Shown: in pieces, positions 47,429 to 59,046 of the stretch
Numbering within the stretch: the first letter of the stretch is position 1
Layout of the letters: each line of letters starts with the position of its first letter
NCBI RefSeq assembly: GCF_030247195.1
Contig: NC_080671.1
Span: 63,571,089 to 63,635,088 of the forward strand
DNA from: Topomyia yanbarensis
Taxonomy: Eukaryota > Arthropoda > Insecta > Diptera > Culicidae
Direction: 5' to 3'
DNA: 64,000 bases
Program-made: the position numbers and the translations under genes
Notes under the pieces: model-generated
What the model was told of the DNA's origin: nothing
The model's database searches: none
Seen by the model: the letters and a program-made list of their open reading frames with translations, nothing else

Positions 47429-49883
47429 CACAGTGGTCAAGAATGCGAATTTAGCAGGAATTTTAACTTTTTGCTAAAATTAAATGACTTAGCCCTACAA
47501 CATGTTTGGCAAAGTTGTTGTACTTTGCAAGGCCCTTCTTTTTGTTTAAACCGATGCTAGGGTGGTTCTAAATTTAGCAATATTTAAAATAGAACTTTTT
47601 AACGGTTTGAGATAGAGCTTTACTTTCTTCGATGAAGTTGTAGAGTTTAGACAAATTTGCTGAAGACATGCAAGCTCTAGCTTTTATATTTTTCATTGCA
47701 CGAGTAATTCAAATGTAAGATTTAGGGTGTTTCTTAAAAAGCGGTTTTATTTCTATAACTTTTGAAGTTTTTATTTTACGCTAAAGTACCCTACGGACAA
47801 CTTGAAGATTATTTTAGGACGCATAATTTGCTTTAAAATACCAACTACTTAACTTTTTTCGTTTTAAAGTTATAAGAACTTTTATATAAAAAATATAACT
47901 TTTTCAAATAGAATTATCTTCGATTCGGGCACTGAACATTAAATACTGTTGCTTTCATATGAAATAACATGCTTTGTAGTATAGATCACCAAAAAATGGC
48001 AAATGCGATATTTTTTTATATCTTGCAATATTTACTCAAAAAATAGTTTATTTTTAGTAAAAAGTATATGTATATAACTTTCTAACGAGCGAAGCTAGAG
48101 TTTCAATATATTAAGACAACTTGTTCTCCTTCAAAATATCTGAAAGTATTTCTAAAGTGATCTTATTGAAAATCAAAAATGCAAAAGTTATACAAAGAAA
48201 ACCATTTTATAAGAAACACCCCATTTTTTTTTTGGTAAATTTCTTGTAAAATGAAAAGTACACGACATATAGTTTCAGTGCCTTCGACAAAGATTTTTAA
48301 AATTTCATTCTCTTCAATTTAATGGAAGACAGCGAAACTCTATCTCGAACCATTAAAAAGTTAATTTACTGATTTTAAAAGTTTAGAGCCACCCTACCCA
48401 ATATTTAAAATAATAGAAAAGTATTGTAAAGTGGAATATTTTATCATAAAAACGAAACTACATTTTTTATATTGTTCACCGTGAAAGTAATTTAAACATA
48501 TTACAAAGAGTCAATTCATGAAAAACCAAATTTTTAATATAACATTTTCAGTTTTAATTTTTTTTCCAACCTATACTTCAGATGTTTTTCAGAGTTTTTG
48601 AAGACGCAGATTTTCTTCTAATGCATCAAAACTCTAGCTTTTACTGTTCAGAATATATAAGTACTTATTATTTTAAAAAGAGATTTTTTTAATTTAATTT
48701 TATGAAATTTTAGAAAAAATATCGTTTTCGCCATTTTTGCTCAATTATAACTCTAATCATGAACATATTTATAGTTCAAAAAGAATTATCTTTTATTTGC
48801 CTCAAATGAGTGATATTGTTATTCCAACCAACCCCACTTTTGGCGAAAAAGTGCTCATAACTTTTCAACGGAATTAGCTAGATATATGGTGCCATGAAAC
48901 AAATTATTCGCCTTGAAACAATCTCAAAGTTGTCTGAAGACTACTTCAGTTTTAAATGAATACAGCAAAAGTTATTGGAATAAAACTGTATTTCGAAGAA
49001 ACACCCTAAGCTCCAACTTTATATTTGTTGTAAAATAAAAAGTATGACAGATAGAGCTTACATGTCTTCAGCAAACCTTTCCAAAATTTGTAGTTCTACA
49101 ACTTCGCTGAAGGTCGTTTGGGACGGCGTCGGTGGTTGGGTGGTAAGCGTGACCGCCACTCATTCCGGTTGGCCTGGGTTCAATTCCAGCCGCCGGGGTC
49201 GTTGAGATTTTTCTGAGGTGAAAAAATCTGTGGCCACGTCTTCCTTCGGAAGGGAAATAAAGCCGTTTGTCCCCGGTCCATGAAATTTGTGGATCGATAT
49301 CTAGTCCAGGTAGTGGAATCACCTCTCTGGCGTCGGTAAAGAAGAAGTATATCCAACTTCTATACTCTACTAACAAAAATATCCTCCTCTCGTGATACTT
49401 GTGGAGTGCGCAGTAGTATATACGGCCTCTAGCAAAAGCAAGCATCGGACTAACAATTCCTTCCCTTTCCTTCCGCGATCTACGTTAGGGCCTGGCCGGC
49501 GTCGGTATTGATCAGAAACACTTTAGGATTACCAGGAGTTGCATATTGAAAGATGTTTCGCTAATCCCAAGCATAATTATCTACTGATTCCCTGTGCAAC
49601 TTCAGCAGATTCCCTGTAGATCAATAACGGAGTAGCAGCCAGGGGTGGTCGCACAAGCTCAAGCTCAAGCTCAACTTCGCTGAAGGTCGTTGGGCTCTAG
49701 CTAGAATGTTTAAAAAGTTATTTTTTTTATCTTGGTAAAATTAGAACCACCCTAACTGTTGTTTTAACAAAAAGAGGGGGCTCATAAACTACGAAAACTT
49801 CTCCAAAGACTTAATAAGTCTAAGTTGTTTAGTTTTAGTAAAATCTTAAAATTCCTGCTAAATTTGCATTCTGGACCACTGTG
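47429..49883. mobile_element. large inverted-repeat element, split by a SINE
   Basis: Ends CACAGTGGTCAAGAATGC (47429) and, in reverse complement, CACAGTGGTCCAGAATGC (to 49883). About 125 bp of imperfect TIR on each side shares 'aatttagcaggaattttaa', 'ctaaaa' and 'ttctttttgtt'. An inner set of ends, TAGGGTGGTTCTAA at about 47561 and its complement at about 49755, plus a third 'gagccaccctacc' at about 48400, suggests a second element or internal duplication. AT-rich; no transposase. The intact SINE copy 2 is inserted in the right part. Confidence 0.65.
49119..49671 (+). mobile_element. tRNA-derived SINE, copy 2 (intact)
   Basis: Flanked by a perfect 20-bp target duplication (49099-49118 and 49672-49691, starting caacttcgctgaagg). 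The head has an A-box-like tggttgggtggtaagcg (49134-49150) and a B box ggttcaattcc (49177-49187), spaced as in pol III internal promoters. The body runs to about 49650 and the tail is (agctca)n, about 49656-49671. It has no poly(A). Such SINEs are copied by LINE machinery that recognises the tail (family knowledge). Inserted within the 47429-49883 element. The 125-residue minus-strand frame across it is not a protein. Confidence 0.9.
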
Positions 49884-50770
49884 GATTGTCATTTTGGCTG
49901 TTACCGTGGATTAACTGTATTAATTACGGCACCGTTTATGTCTTCGCTTGTTGTTTTGCGAAAATGCATTGTCTTTGTCCACATCACAGTAGTGTTATTG
50001 GCGTTGGTTTTTCGACATTTTTATTTTTGAAAAAAATACGGTCATCAATATGAAACATAAGCTTGGGGCACGATAGGTCAGCAGTTTGGAGGCACTATAG
50101 GATACTACTATAATGTAAATTTGGATTAATTCGACAAGGAAATTGTGCGTAATTTCGTGCGAAAAACGCCAAAACGAAAGAAGAGAACATAAAGAACGCA
50201 ATTGTCTCTGTACAAGATGGCACCAGTATTCGATCAGCCTCTGAACAACATAATAATTTGAGGTGCTGCTGAAGTAGATAATCGAAAAAAACCATGATTG
50301 TAATCCAAAAAATGCCCCGAAGTGTAAACGTGATCGTCGCACAGCTGAGCAACCACGTTAGCCGGAATGCACAACTTCAATTCCACACTCTGGCGACGAC
50401 GAGGACACCGAAGAAGTCATTTGCTAGAACAAAACCAGATGCAGCTGCTGAACAAATATGGTTTTTTTTTAACATTTCCTTCCCCGGTTTCAGGATTTTT
50501 CACTTCATTTGCCACTACCGTCTTCTTCTAGGGTTGTACATTGTTTTATTTAACCTCGAACATCTCGAATATAGTGACCGTACCCCCAGATTTTTAAAAC
50601 ATGGAAAAAGTACCTTCGCCTTATTGAATGTAGCTTGAAAAGTATTTAGCCATGCATAAAATAATTATTTCCAAAACGTTTCCAGATGTGTAACCTTTCC
50701 AACGAGTGCTTGTTTGTTAAAATCAGTGCAAAAATACCATCGCACGAGCTCCCCAAAAAAATTGACCTCT
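49884..50770. other. no recognised gene
   Basis: Overlapping frames on both strands at 49995-50352 and 50294-50638 (up to 115 residues) lack known motifs. Confidence 0.35.
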
Positions 50771-50774
50771 ACTC

Positions 50775-51068
50775 TTATAGAATTTGCGTTTCGACTTCGT
50801 TTCATCAGAATCCGACACTAACTTAGTGATAGGGCTAAGCTAGCGATAGATTGACGCTCCAAAAAACGTTGACGGATAGCTTCAAAAACAAAAACACTAT
50901 TTGTGTTTCTGAGCAAGAAATGCTGATCAGGCCGATGAGAATTAATGAAACAGAAACTTCATTTGGTACAGCAAGCCAATGCAATATGTACTATGATATA
51001 TTCTCTGTCCCTGTCACTAAGTTAGTGTCGGATTCTGATGAAACGAAATCGAAACGCAAATTCCATAA
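50775..51068. mobile_element. inverted-repeat element, about 294 bp
   Basis: Left arm 'ttatagaatttgcgtttcga' through 'tcatcagaatccgacactaa' and 'cttagtgat' (50775-50832); the right arm (51010-51068) is its complement with about four mismatches. The target duplication is unclear. A related single arm is at 11494-11563. The internal 73-residue frame is not recognisable. Confidence 0.6.
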
Positions 51069-51181
51069 CTAATTTAGTTTAAAGTTTTGCGCTCATCATG
51101 TGTTTGAAACAATTTTCTTCTTAATGGAAAAAATAGGTTTTACCTAAATTGTTCTCCACTAAGAAGAAACATAGCATAATG

Positions 51182-51322
51182 TTATGAGGAGTTTTTCGGC
51201 TAATCAGTCATAAATTAGACAGCGAAAACAACAATATTACTTTTACTTTTTTTGGAAGTAAAAGCAATATTGTTGTTTTCGCTGTCTAATTTATGACTGA
51301 TTAGCCGAAAAACTCCTCATAA
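51182..51322. repeat. 141-bp near-perfect hairpin
   Basis: Left arm starts ttatgaggagtttttcggct; the right arm is its complement over about 66 bp with one mismatch (at the acttttact end). The loop is about 9 nt, T-rich. No terminal features of a transposon are visible. Confidence 0.9.
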
Positions 51323-51739
51323 TAGAAGCTCGACAGTCAAGAAGACATTCATAATCATAGTATAATGTTCTTTCTTGATTTGTGAATTTATTCAGAATTC
51401 ATTTCTCGAGTCGTATTTGACCAATTGAGCACTCTGAGAGAAGGTTCCTGAGTTTTCTTCATCTTTCTAATAGATACTTTCGTGACTCATTTACCGGGTA
51501 CGACGGATTAAAATAAGTAGAAATAGAAATCACACATCGTCCTGAAAACATAAGAAATCGTTATTTGACTTATGATTCTGTTTTAACGGTATAATTTAAG
51601 CAAAAAAATAAACCACTGTTTTTTGAAAGCCATCTACAGATTGCAACGTTTCGAATTAATAGTAAAATACGAATCAAAATCAATTTTTCGAGAGCTTAAG
51701 AAATTTTTAAATAGTCGGTCAAAATCCGTGTGATAATTA

Positions 51740-51819
51740 TACTGCTGTTATAAGCATATTTGTCTATGTTCTATGGGATTCCCTATATACATGGGACAAT
51801 TATGCTTAGAGTGGCAGTA
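51740..51819. mobile_element. 80-bp TA-flanked mini-element
   Basis: Left TACTGCTGTTATAAGCATAT and right, in reverse complement, TACTGCCACTCTAAGCATAA, each followed by ttgtc and, past a few bases, atg. TA flanks at 51738-51739 and 51820-51821. Very short, no coding. Confidence 0.5.
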
Positions 51820-51829
51820 TAGTAGAGTA

Positions 51830-52407
51830 TGAAATAGAAAATAAATTTCAGTCAGTTATCATTCCCTTCTGTAACGTCAAATGCTTTCACTGTGCACCAT
51901 TTAGAAAGCTTTACCAACCACTGAACCCACTGAACTACGCTGAGCTTAATCCAAGAGCCAAAATGTATGCAACCTACGACGCACACTCGTAGACGCTGGA
52001 CATCGACTGAGGTACAAGTCGACATTCATCTCAACTTGGGTGTTATTTAGTTTTTTTGTCTTTTTTGTTCCGTTTTTAATCATATTTTTATTGCTATAAT
52101 GGGCTCTTAATCTGCTACCTTTTTGCCACCTGACGACGCGAGACGTGTGTTAGAGTGGCAATTAATCAACTTGCAAACGAAGTGGTTTGAGGTTATCTGA
52201 AAAAAGGTTCAAAACGGATGAGGCTACGTGTGTCCGATGATTTTTAATTTTGCGCTGATTTTGCAAGGGAAAATATTTACCAACTTTGGAATTCGTCTCG
52301 TCACTGTATGCGGACATCAGAAATCTGATATTGGAATGTGGGAATGTTCTGATCTATTGCACCGTCGACATCAACAGTGAAATTTGTAGGTTATCACATC
52401 TCAGCAA
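51830..52407. other. no recognised gene or repeat
   Basis: Mixed composition, no frame with a recognisable domain, no repeat shared with the rest of the window. Confidence 0.35.
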
Positions 52408-52415
52408 CCCATGGG

Positions 52416-52711
52416 CAGGGATGCCATTATGCCAGATTTATCTGGCATAGCCAGAGATTTTGGCAGCTTCCAGACAAAAAGACAAACCTCTCATTCTGCC
52501 AGATTTTTATGTTTTAGAAGTTGCTACATACACCTTTTGGAAATTTGGGTAATGATATAACAAATTTTACAAAAATCGATTATTACACATTCTATGAAAA
52601 CTAAAATGTATGCCAAATTTCGATAACTTTAAGGTCGGTGTTTAGTGCCAGATTTTGCCAGACATTTTAGTTGAATTGCCAGATTTTCTTGGAAAAATAG
52701 TGGCAACCCTG
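52416..52711. mobile_element. hAT-type MITE, 296 bp
   Basis: Ends CAGGGATGCCATTAT and, in reverse complement, CAGGGTTGCCACTAT. A perfect 8-bp duplication cccatggg lies at 52408-52415 and 52712-52719. The interior repeats 'tgccagatttt', as in the MITE at 17111-17341, which shares the gccagat theme. Non-autonomous. Confidence 0.88.
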
Positions 52712-52719
52712 CCCATGGG

Positions 52720-55700
52720 CCATGGCCGAAGAAAGACCTTTTGGTAGTACAGCAAACTCTACACCTGAAATATTTTGTTGTGCTTTCTATTTCACATTAA
52801 GGAAACTATTCAGACGAATCCACTAAATAATATGGATGCAAGAATACACCACTCGTTATTAGTTTTTACCACAAGGCAACATTATCCCACGTGCAATTGT
52901 ACTAAATCTATATCAAGACCAACATTTATACCGGTATCTTCCCACCTAAGCTATTATGCTGCATACCATTCCATAGTGCTTGCATTGATCAACACAGGTC
53001 TTCCTCCCTCTGTTTTTTTTGCCACTGCCCACAACTGGCCACACAAAATGAAGTATGTTTACCCATCGTCGAAGATTTTGAAAAGGAGCAAACGAGTCAC
53101 GTCGTATTCGTGTCAAGCGGGAGTCTACAACAAACCACTCACTACATAGATGGTATAATCCGGAAAATATCATATTACGGGGAAAACATTTCGTAATTTG
53201 CCCCCGCACGAGGACGTGCTACATGGGCTCGGTAGACGGATGGACTCATGGACGGAAGGACGGTCGGGCGGGTGGGCTGTGGCCGATATCGACGGTGGGT
53301 TTGATTGTGGCTTCTAACAAGTCAACAACGGATATTGGTTTCCGATTTGGCTCTCGGATAGGCGCACAAACAAAGTAATCCGACACCCTGCTGTCTGTTG
53401 TTCTTTCAACGCCGACAACAACAGCAGAATGATGAGCCAGCCTGTTGGTTGGTGACGGGTGCCAGCGTCAACACAAAAAAAACATGCGGCGAAAACATTG
53501 TATGCAATCAAAGCAAACTCAATTTCGGAGCAACCGAGCACATACCCCTGTCACGCTTGCGGGGGTCAGTTTTATTACCCAGCATGGTCACGACGAATAA
53601 AGTTTGCTCGATGATTTTAGTGCTACATTCCAACATTTCGTCAGATCTTTAAAAATACATCAAGCGCTATTTCGGGCTGAGCCCGGCGTATAGCATAATC
53701 TAAACATAGCGCGCTGCTGTTCCACAGCTACATATTAATCTGATGGTTTTCTTAACCGGTCGTGGCAGTAAATTGCGTATATTTTGGGAAGGGGGCCCGT
53801 TCGGATCACATAATCCATCACACTCATCTAATGAATGAAATTGATCGAGATGAAACAATTCGAGGGGAGTAATTATCTTGAGGCGTGAAAGGATTCCACG
53901 TTTCGGTACGGTTGCACAGCTGATCAGTTTGGAGACTGTTGCGACCTGTCATAATAGGTGTGTATACGTGTGTGTGATAAAGGTGAAGTGCGATGCCGAC
54001 GTAGAAAATTTTAAGTGGTTCAGTTCATACACACAATGCTACTCGTGTTTGCTCTATTTATGTGAACCCAAGTCGCTTTTACGCGGTTTTTTTAAACGCA
54101 ATTTTGCGTCTCATGGCTTTTAAAGTTAACGTTAAAAAGCATGAATGGTATTCTTTGTGGTTATGAATTTATGCGGAGCATATCTCCCGTAAAAAAAACG
54201 AGTTGAGTGTACTATCAGCTTTGAGGAGAGGCGAGCTCAGTAGGCAGATGTATGTTGTGGGTCGGAGATTATTAGGGTATTTTTTGTTGATAACTGAACA
54301 ATCAATCAAACAATCTAACGTGAACTTTGAGGCAGTAGCGAAAATAACGGTTGGTTTCTATCTGAAACTACATCGAAGCTCATGATAGAAAATAGTAAAA
54401 AGTGATATTTATTTATTTATATTTTTCTTTTTGAATTCAGCTAACCTAATAAGGACATTCGTTTATCCGTACCCAAAAGAAATGAAAGTTGTTTGCAAAA
54501 GTCATGTTTTTTACTGAGATATTATTTATAGTAGTGATAGTATGACTGAAACCTTTTCGTATAGTTTGTAGTTAAAGTATATGTATTTCACTCGCTCACA
54601 GACAGGAGCGGCATCTACCCAAGTCTACAAACAAACGTGATTTTTGCCCCAGCTCAGACATTCGTTTCATCACAGGGAATTAGAGTTTAGTTGTATATGT
54701 CATTACATCGATTTTTCTGAGGTTATTTGAAAAGTTGCCTTAGAGAGTTATGTGACATGTCGGCAACGAACCGGTATTGAATATGGGTGAAAATGATAAT
54801 TAGAAAAATAGTAAATGAGACAATATTGTATTTGTTTCGACTTTTCGTAAATAAATGTTGGGTGACATTGTAAATTGCTAGGAATTGAAATTTTTGAACA
54901 TTTTAAACGCACATTGGGAAATAAATACGTCAAAATGTATTTTTTCCCAACTTTTCACAGATAAATGTTGCATTTACTTCCCAATGTGCTTTCAAAATGC
55001 CCAAAACTATTGATTTTCAACTCATAGTAACTCGCAGCTGTGGAAAGTTTAAAAATATCCATTTTGACGAATTTGCTGCTTAATGTTCCTTTAATATAAA
55101 CAAAACTTGAAAACTTTTTTGGTGGTATCCATCGGGGAAAACAGTCCCATCCATTGTTCTTCTGGACCGCCGATGAATCAAGAGCCCTTGTCGTTGTGTT
55201 TATTATATTTATTACGCATGTCGTTTGCAATTTGGCATTTAACCCAATTATGGAGACGTGTCTGATAGGGAGAGTGGAGATGCCAACATGTCATTCACAA
55301 TTTTCAGTGAATTTTCATATTCATTTGGAATATCTTTTATACTTTTTGTACGCTTGCTTTGTTCTGCAAACTTTGGAAATAATCAATGAAGTGTTAATAA
55401 GAAGCAATACTCCCAATGGCCGACTGTTCGGAGTTCAAATAGCTTGTTTCGAATTATCGGAAATTGGTCACTAGCGACTTTCCTACATATTGCTAAGATC
55501 ATATCATTAACTCTATTGTATTCTTCGCGACTTTATCTTGTTATGTAGCGCCCCGCGGAATAATAATTCTTAAAATGCCTATTTCATATTTCTACTAAAG
55601 GTCGTACTTCTGAAAACTTTGATCTAAAATGAAAAGACAAAACGCGTGAGTACTTAGCTAAATCACAATGTCTACCAAGATATATTCTGATTCATTTCCC

Positions 55701-56262
55701 TATCTACCTACACGGGGTTGGCGCATTTATATTTTTGTATATAAATACAATATATGTATGTATAAATGCTTTTAACTGTAGAAAAAATGTTCAAAAACCA
55801 ACAACTCAGGGAATGGGTTTGGGTAGCCACCCGACCCGCTAATACAACTACTCTTGCACGGAACCTGATTCCTCCCCGGCATTACTTCGGGAGAGGTTTT
55901 TGATGTTCACAGCACACACGCCAATCCAACTACTTAGTAGTTAGTTCTTTCAGTAGGGTTACAGCACCCATCCTCGACACACTACCAGTTTTCCACTATC
56001 CACACAATTTCTCTACGATAGTAGGAAAGCTATCTGTGGGTTGAGAATTAGTGCTCTTTCCCAGGGATGTTATGCACCTCAGAGCAAATAAAGAGAAGAA
56101 TAACAAACGCTCTTTGCACTTTTCATGTGAACCACCGCTCTTCTCTTTCACAATAAGCCTCTTCACTCCGATGCGTGTCGCTCTTTGTGGCTCATTGTGT
56201 GAGCAAATAACAAGCCTGCTCTTTCCCTACGAGGACAATCTGGGCGGCAAACTTCAGACTGT
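52720..56262. other. no recognised gene
   Basis: Frames at 52775-53149 (124 residues), 53398-53652 and 55154-55474 (106 residues) show no known domain. An inverted pair 'gcacattgggaaataaatac' (about 54909) and 'catttacttcccaatgtgc' (about 54970) marks a possible small fold-back. 55790-56050 is GC-richer with a doubled 'aactacttagtagttagtt' palindrome near 55928. Confidence 0.35.
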
Positions 56263-56270
56263 CTAATTCA

Positions 56271-56520
56271 GCGGTTCTCAACCTTGTTTGCTCCGCGGAC
56301 CCGTTCGAAATCACCTTGGCTCATCGCGGACCCCTTCGAAACTATCCTGGGCGGTTGCGGACCCCTTCAAAATTACCCTGGGCGCTTGCAGGCCCCTTCA
56401 AAATTAACATCGAATTATATGCTGTTTCATATATTATTTTTTAAAGTTTTTCCTCTTCACGGACCCCCAGCAACGACTTCACGGTCCCCTAGGGGTCCGC
56501 GGACCCCAGGTTGAGAATCA
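56271..56520. mobile_element. hAT-type MITE, about 250 bp
   Basis: Bounded by perfect ctaattca copies (56263-56270 and 56521-56528). Ends gcggttctcaacc and, in reverse complement, tgattctcaacctgggg, both running into 'ccgcggacccc'. The (CAG)NGGTTCTCAACC end with an inner CGCGGACCCC block is characteristic of Charlie-like hAT elements in many animals. The exact frame of the 8-bp duplication against the canonical CAG start is ambiguous by two bases. Interior: three imperfect 'gcggaccccttcgaaa-t-ccctgggc' units. Confidence 0.75.
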
Positions 56521-56528
56521 CTAATTCA

Positions 56529-57532
56529 CTGAGCCCTTTGGTTCCCTTGTGCCATTTAGTACCACTTCTTCGTTTAGCTTCAGACTTATTCGCGAACTGC
56601 TCGGTCTAGTCCCCGACGATGGATCTCTCCTTCTCCGACGAAGAGTTCCCCGGCGAGAGAAGTTAGAAAGCGAGCCAACCAGCCAAGTGCCGGAGTCAGT
56701 TCGGCGATGCCGGTCGAGTAGGACGTCCGGTTTGCGAAAGCCCCGGCGCGACTGGTGGTGTCTTGTAGCGGTCTACTCAGTCTAGTTCCCGACGGTGAAT
56801 CTGACTGTACGCTGGCGGACAGTTCCCCGGCAAAAGAAGTTCTTCCAAAACCGATTGTTCTTTGGTTTCAGTACCACAACATATGGGCCCATTGACTCCG
56901 TGTCCGATGCCATTTAGCACCGCATATTTAAGCCCTTTAGTTTCCTTCTTGTGCCATTTTTCACTATTTCCTCGATGAGCCATTCAGCTCCCCGACTTGT
57001 TCGCGAACTACTCGGTATAGTTCCCGACGATGGACCTGACCGACTCCGATGGAGAGTTTCCCGGTGAGAGAAGTTCTCCCGAAACCGAGCCAATCAGCTA
57101 GGTGCCGAGGTCAGTTCGGCGATTCCGGTGAAGCAGGGCGTCCGGTTCACTGGTGCTCCGATGACCCGCGACTGTTAGTGTCTTGTCGCGGTCTATTCAG
57201 TCTAGTACCCAGCGGTGAATCTGGTTTACGGTGACGGAGAGTTCCATGGCGAAAGAGTTTCTCCTAATACCGATTCTTCGTTTGTTTTCACTATTTTTCT
57301 ATTGGAATAATCGGTGGGGTGCCGTGGTCGGTCTGGCGATTCCGGATGGAGCGTGACGTCCGGTTTGCTGGTGTTTCGACGACCTATACTCGGTGCTCTG
57401 TTACAGTCTACTCGTCTACTACTCGGTGGTGGATCTAGCTTATTCCTGCGGAGAGCTCCCTGGCGGTGATTGCTCTCCCGAAACCGTTGCTCGATGTTCA
57501 TCACACCGTTTCCGCTGTCTGATGGTCATGAT
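56529..57532 (-). repeat. R1/LOA-type LINE 3' UTR with internal repeats
   Basis: Follows the stop codon of the C-terminal LINE fragment at 57533-57770 on the minus strand. It consists of imperfect units containing 'gttcccgacg-tg', 'agagttccccggcgagag' and 'cccgaaaccga' near 56620, 56800, 57050, 57230 and 57450. The same units make up 24330-25110. It begins immediately after the hAT MITE duplication at 56528. Confidence 0.6.
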
Positions 57533-57770
57533 CTACATCATAACTCTGGTGACTGCGTTCCACGTCTTAACGTCGCTTGTCATTCTGTAGGTTACATTAT
57601 CCGGGTTGATGCCGGGCCTGCCGTTTTAAGTAGCTCCCTGCACGTCGCTTCAAACCTCGGGCATTCGAAGATTACATGCTCCAATGTCTTCTCGACGTTC
57701 TCACACTCCGGGCACAATGGTGACGTTGCGTACCCGAACCGATGAAGATAATTCTTGAAGCAGCCGTGGC
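57533..57770 (-). pseudogene. R1/LOA-type LINE ORF2, C-terminal zinc-knuckle end
   Basis: The minus-strand reading from 57769 gives G-H-G-C-F, then H-R-F-G-Y and CPECENVEKTLEHVIFEC, the CCHC knuckle (C-x2-C, H, C) found near the end of ORF2 in R1-like LINEs. A one-base frameshift after 'STRIM' is followed by R-M-T-S-D-V-K-T-W-N-A-V, the usual final segment, and a stop at 57533-57535. Everything upstream (RT, endonuclease) is absent: 57771 onwards is UTR-type sequence, so this copy is 5'-truncated or rearranged. Non-functional. Confidence 0.75.
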
Positions 57771-57829
57771 CCGGCGGAATTTCTGTCGGTACCGATGTCC
57801 GTTTCGTGAACCAATAAGCTACCAGTTTT
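57771..57829 (-). repeat. UTR-type repeat, left of LINE insertion
   Basis: 'cggcggaatttctgtcggtaccgatgtccg' is another 3'-UTR unit. It continues at 60343-60490 after the I-type LINE insertion, sharing the duplicated 15-mer taagctaccagtttt (57815-57829). Confidence 0.55.
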
Positions 57830-58138
57830 TTTCATACGTCTATTTGCACGGCATTAGCAAAAGCTTTTTACGCCAGTTTCTTTTTTTACACAGCACGTTA
57901 CAAAAATCCTTAAGACTAATTTTAACTATACTAGTAATTTGTCTAAAACTAACACTGTAATCACTTTAATGTTTGCTTTTTCCTTATATTGTTGTATTTG
58001 ATAATGATATTGTATTTTCGAGTGAATTTATTTACTTTTTTCTGTTATTGTCAAAACGTAAAACAAAACTTAATATTCTAGGACACATTAATTGGTAAAT
58101 GATTAGCCTTGGATGAGAGTATGAGGAGATGAATTTAA
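57830..58138 (-). other. I-type LINE 3' UTR and tail
   Basis: AT-rich sequence between the last coding segment (58139) and the target duplication. The extreme 3' end on the minus strand is ...cgtatgaaa joined to the A-run that ends in the duplicated site, so a short A-rich tail is present. Confidence 0.65.
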
Positions 58139-58441
58139 TTAAATTTTGACAGACGTTGTTTTTAGAAAATGATAGATAAGTTCCATGTATAGAGGATAGC
58201 GATACGCCAGGATGTCTCTAACAGCAACATGGATTGGTCTTCCTCGGACTTGTAAAGAATCTACTAATTGTGATCTGGCTTCACGATATTCAGTGCAGGA
58301 CCAAACAACATGCTCAATGTCGTGGTAACCCTCTCCACAAGCCCAATACGACGGAGATGCGCATCTAAAGTATAATGATTGGACATGAGCCAAGACATCA
58401 CACGGATGAAGTCCCGACTTACATCCACTCCTTTGAACCAT
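58139..58441 (-). pseudogene. I-type LINE ORF2, C-terminal zinc-like end
   Basis: A 100-residue frame containing A-C-G-E-G-Y-H-D-I-E-H-V-V-W-S-C and R-S-Q-L-V-D-S-L. The usual C-x-C-G-E-G...H...C knuckle has lost its first Cys (W-A-C-G here). It lies downstream of the RNase H domain in the same orientation, as in I-clade LINEs. Not functional because upstream parts are broken. Confidence 0.8.
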
Positions 58442-58476
58442 GCCTTCGTTGATACTTTAGGGATAGTTGAGTGTAG

Positions 58477-58950
58477 CTATCGTCCTAGATCTCCATTGTC
58501 CCAAGATTTGTGCCAACTAGCAAGCGTTCTCTGACGAGAAGTGCTGTAAAATTCATTGTAAGCGATGGGTCTTTCATATATTTCACCATCTAGTGCACCA
58601 ATCTTGGCTAAATTATCAGCTTTATCATTGCCCGCAATAGAGCAATGGGCGGGGACCAACACTAGGGTAAATCGATAACATTTTCTTGTTAGGTTACTCA
58701 GAAATTCTCGTATCTTTCCCAAAAAGAATGGATCGTGATTATCAATCCTCTTTGAGCGTAGAGCTGCAATTGCGCTGAGACTATCAGTGAGGATAAAGTA
58801 ATGGTTCGGGGGTAAAGTATTAATTATTTGCAAACTATAGTGAACTGCTGCTAGTTCCGCTATATAAACAGAGGGGGGTTCTGCAAGTTTGAGAGAAAAA
58901 TTATTGTTAAAAATACAGAAACCTCACTGATTCCTGACCCATCAGTGTAA
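58477..58950 (-). pseudogene. I-type LINE RNase H domain
   Basis: Main frame 58833-58477. It shows T-D-S-L-S-A-I-A-A-L-R-S (catalytic Asp of the third RNase H motif), V-P-A-H-C-S-I-A-G-N-D-K-A-D (His and final Asp motif) and L-A-S-W-H-K-S-W-D-N-G. Upstream, 58890-58840 encodes A-E-L-A-A-V-H-Y-S-L-Q in continuity. RNase H removes RNA from the RNA:DNA hybrid during retrotransposition; its presence after the RT identifies the I clade. V-P-A-H replaces the common W-V-P-S-H. Confidence 0.85.
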
Positions 58951-59046
58951 AACATTTTAAGGCAGTCTATGTGTTGGTATTTACTTGTGAATATCCCTAA
59001 AGATCTCCAGCGAGCGCAGGTGATCCGGAATTCCATGAATCTCCAT

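Noticed and set aside
55720..56250. Possible LTR or LTR retrotransposon end
   Set aside because: No paired LTR, no primer-binding site and no gag-pol nearby.
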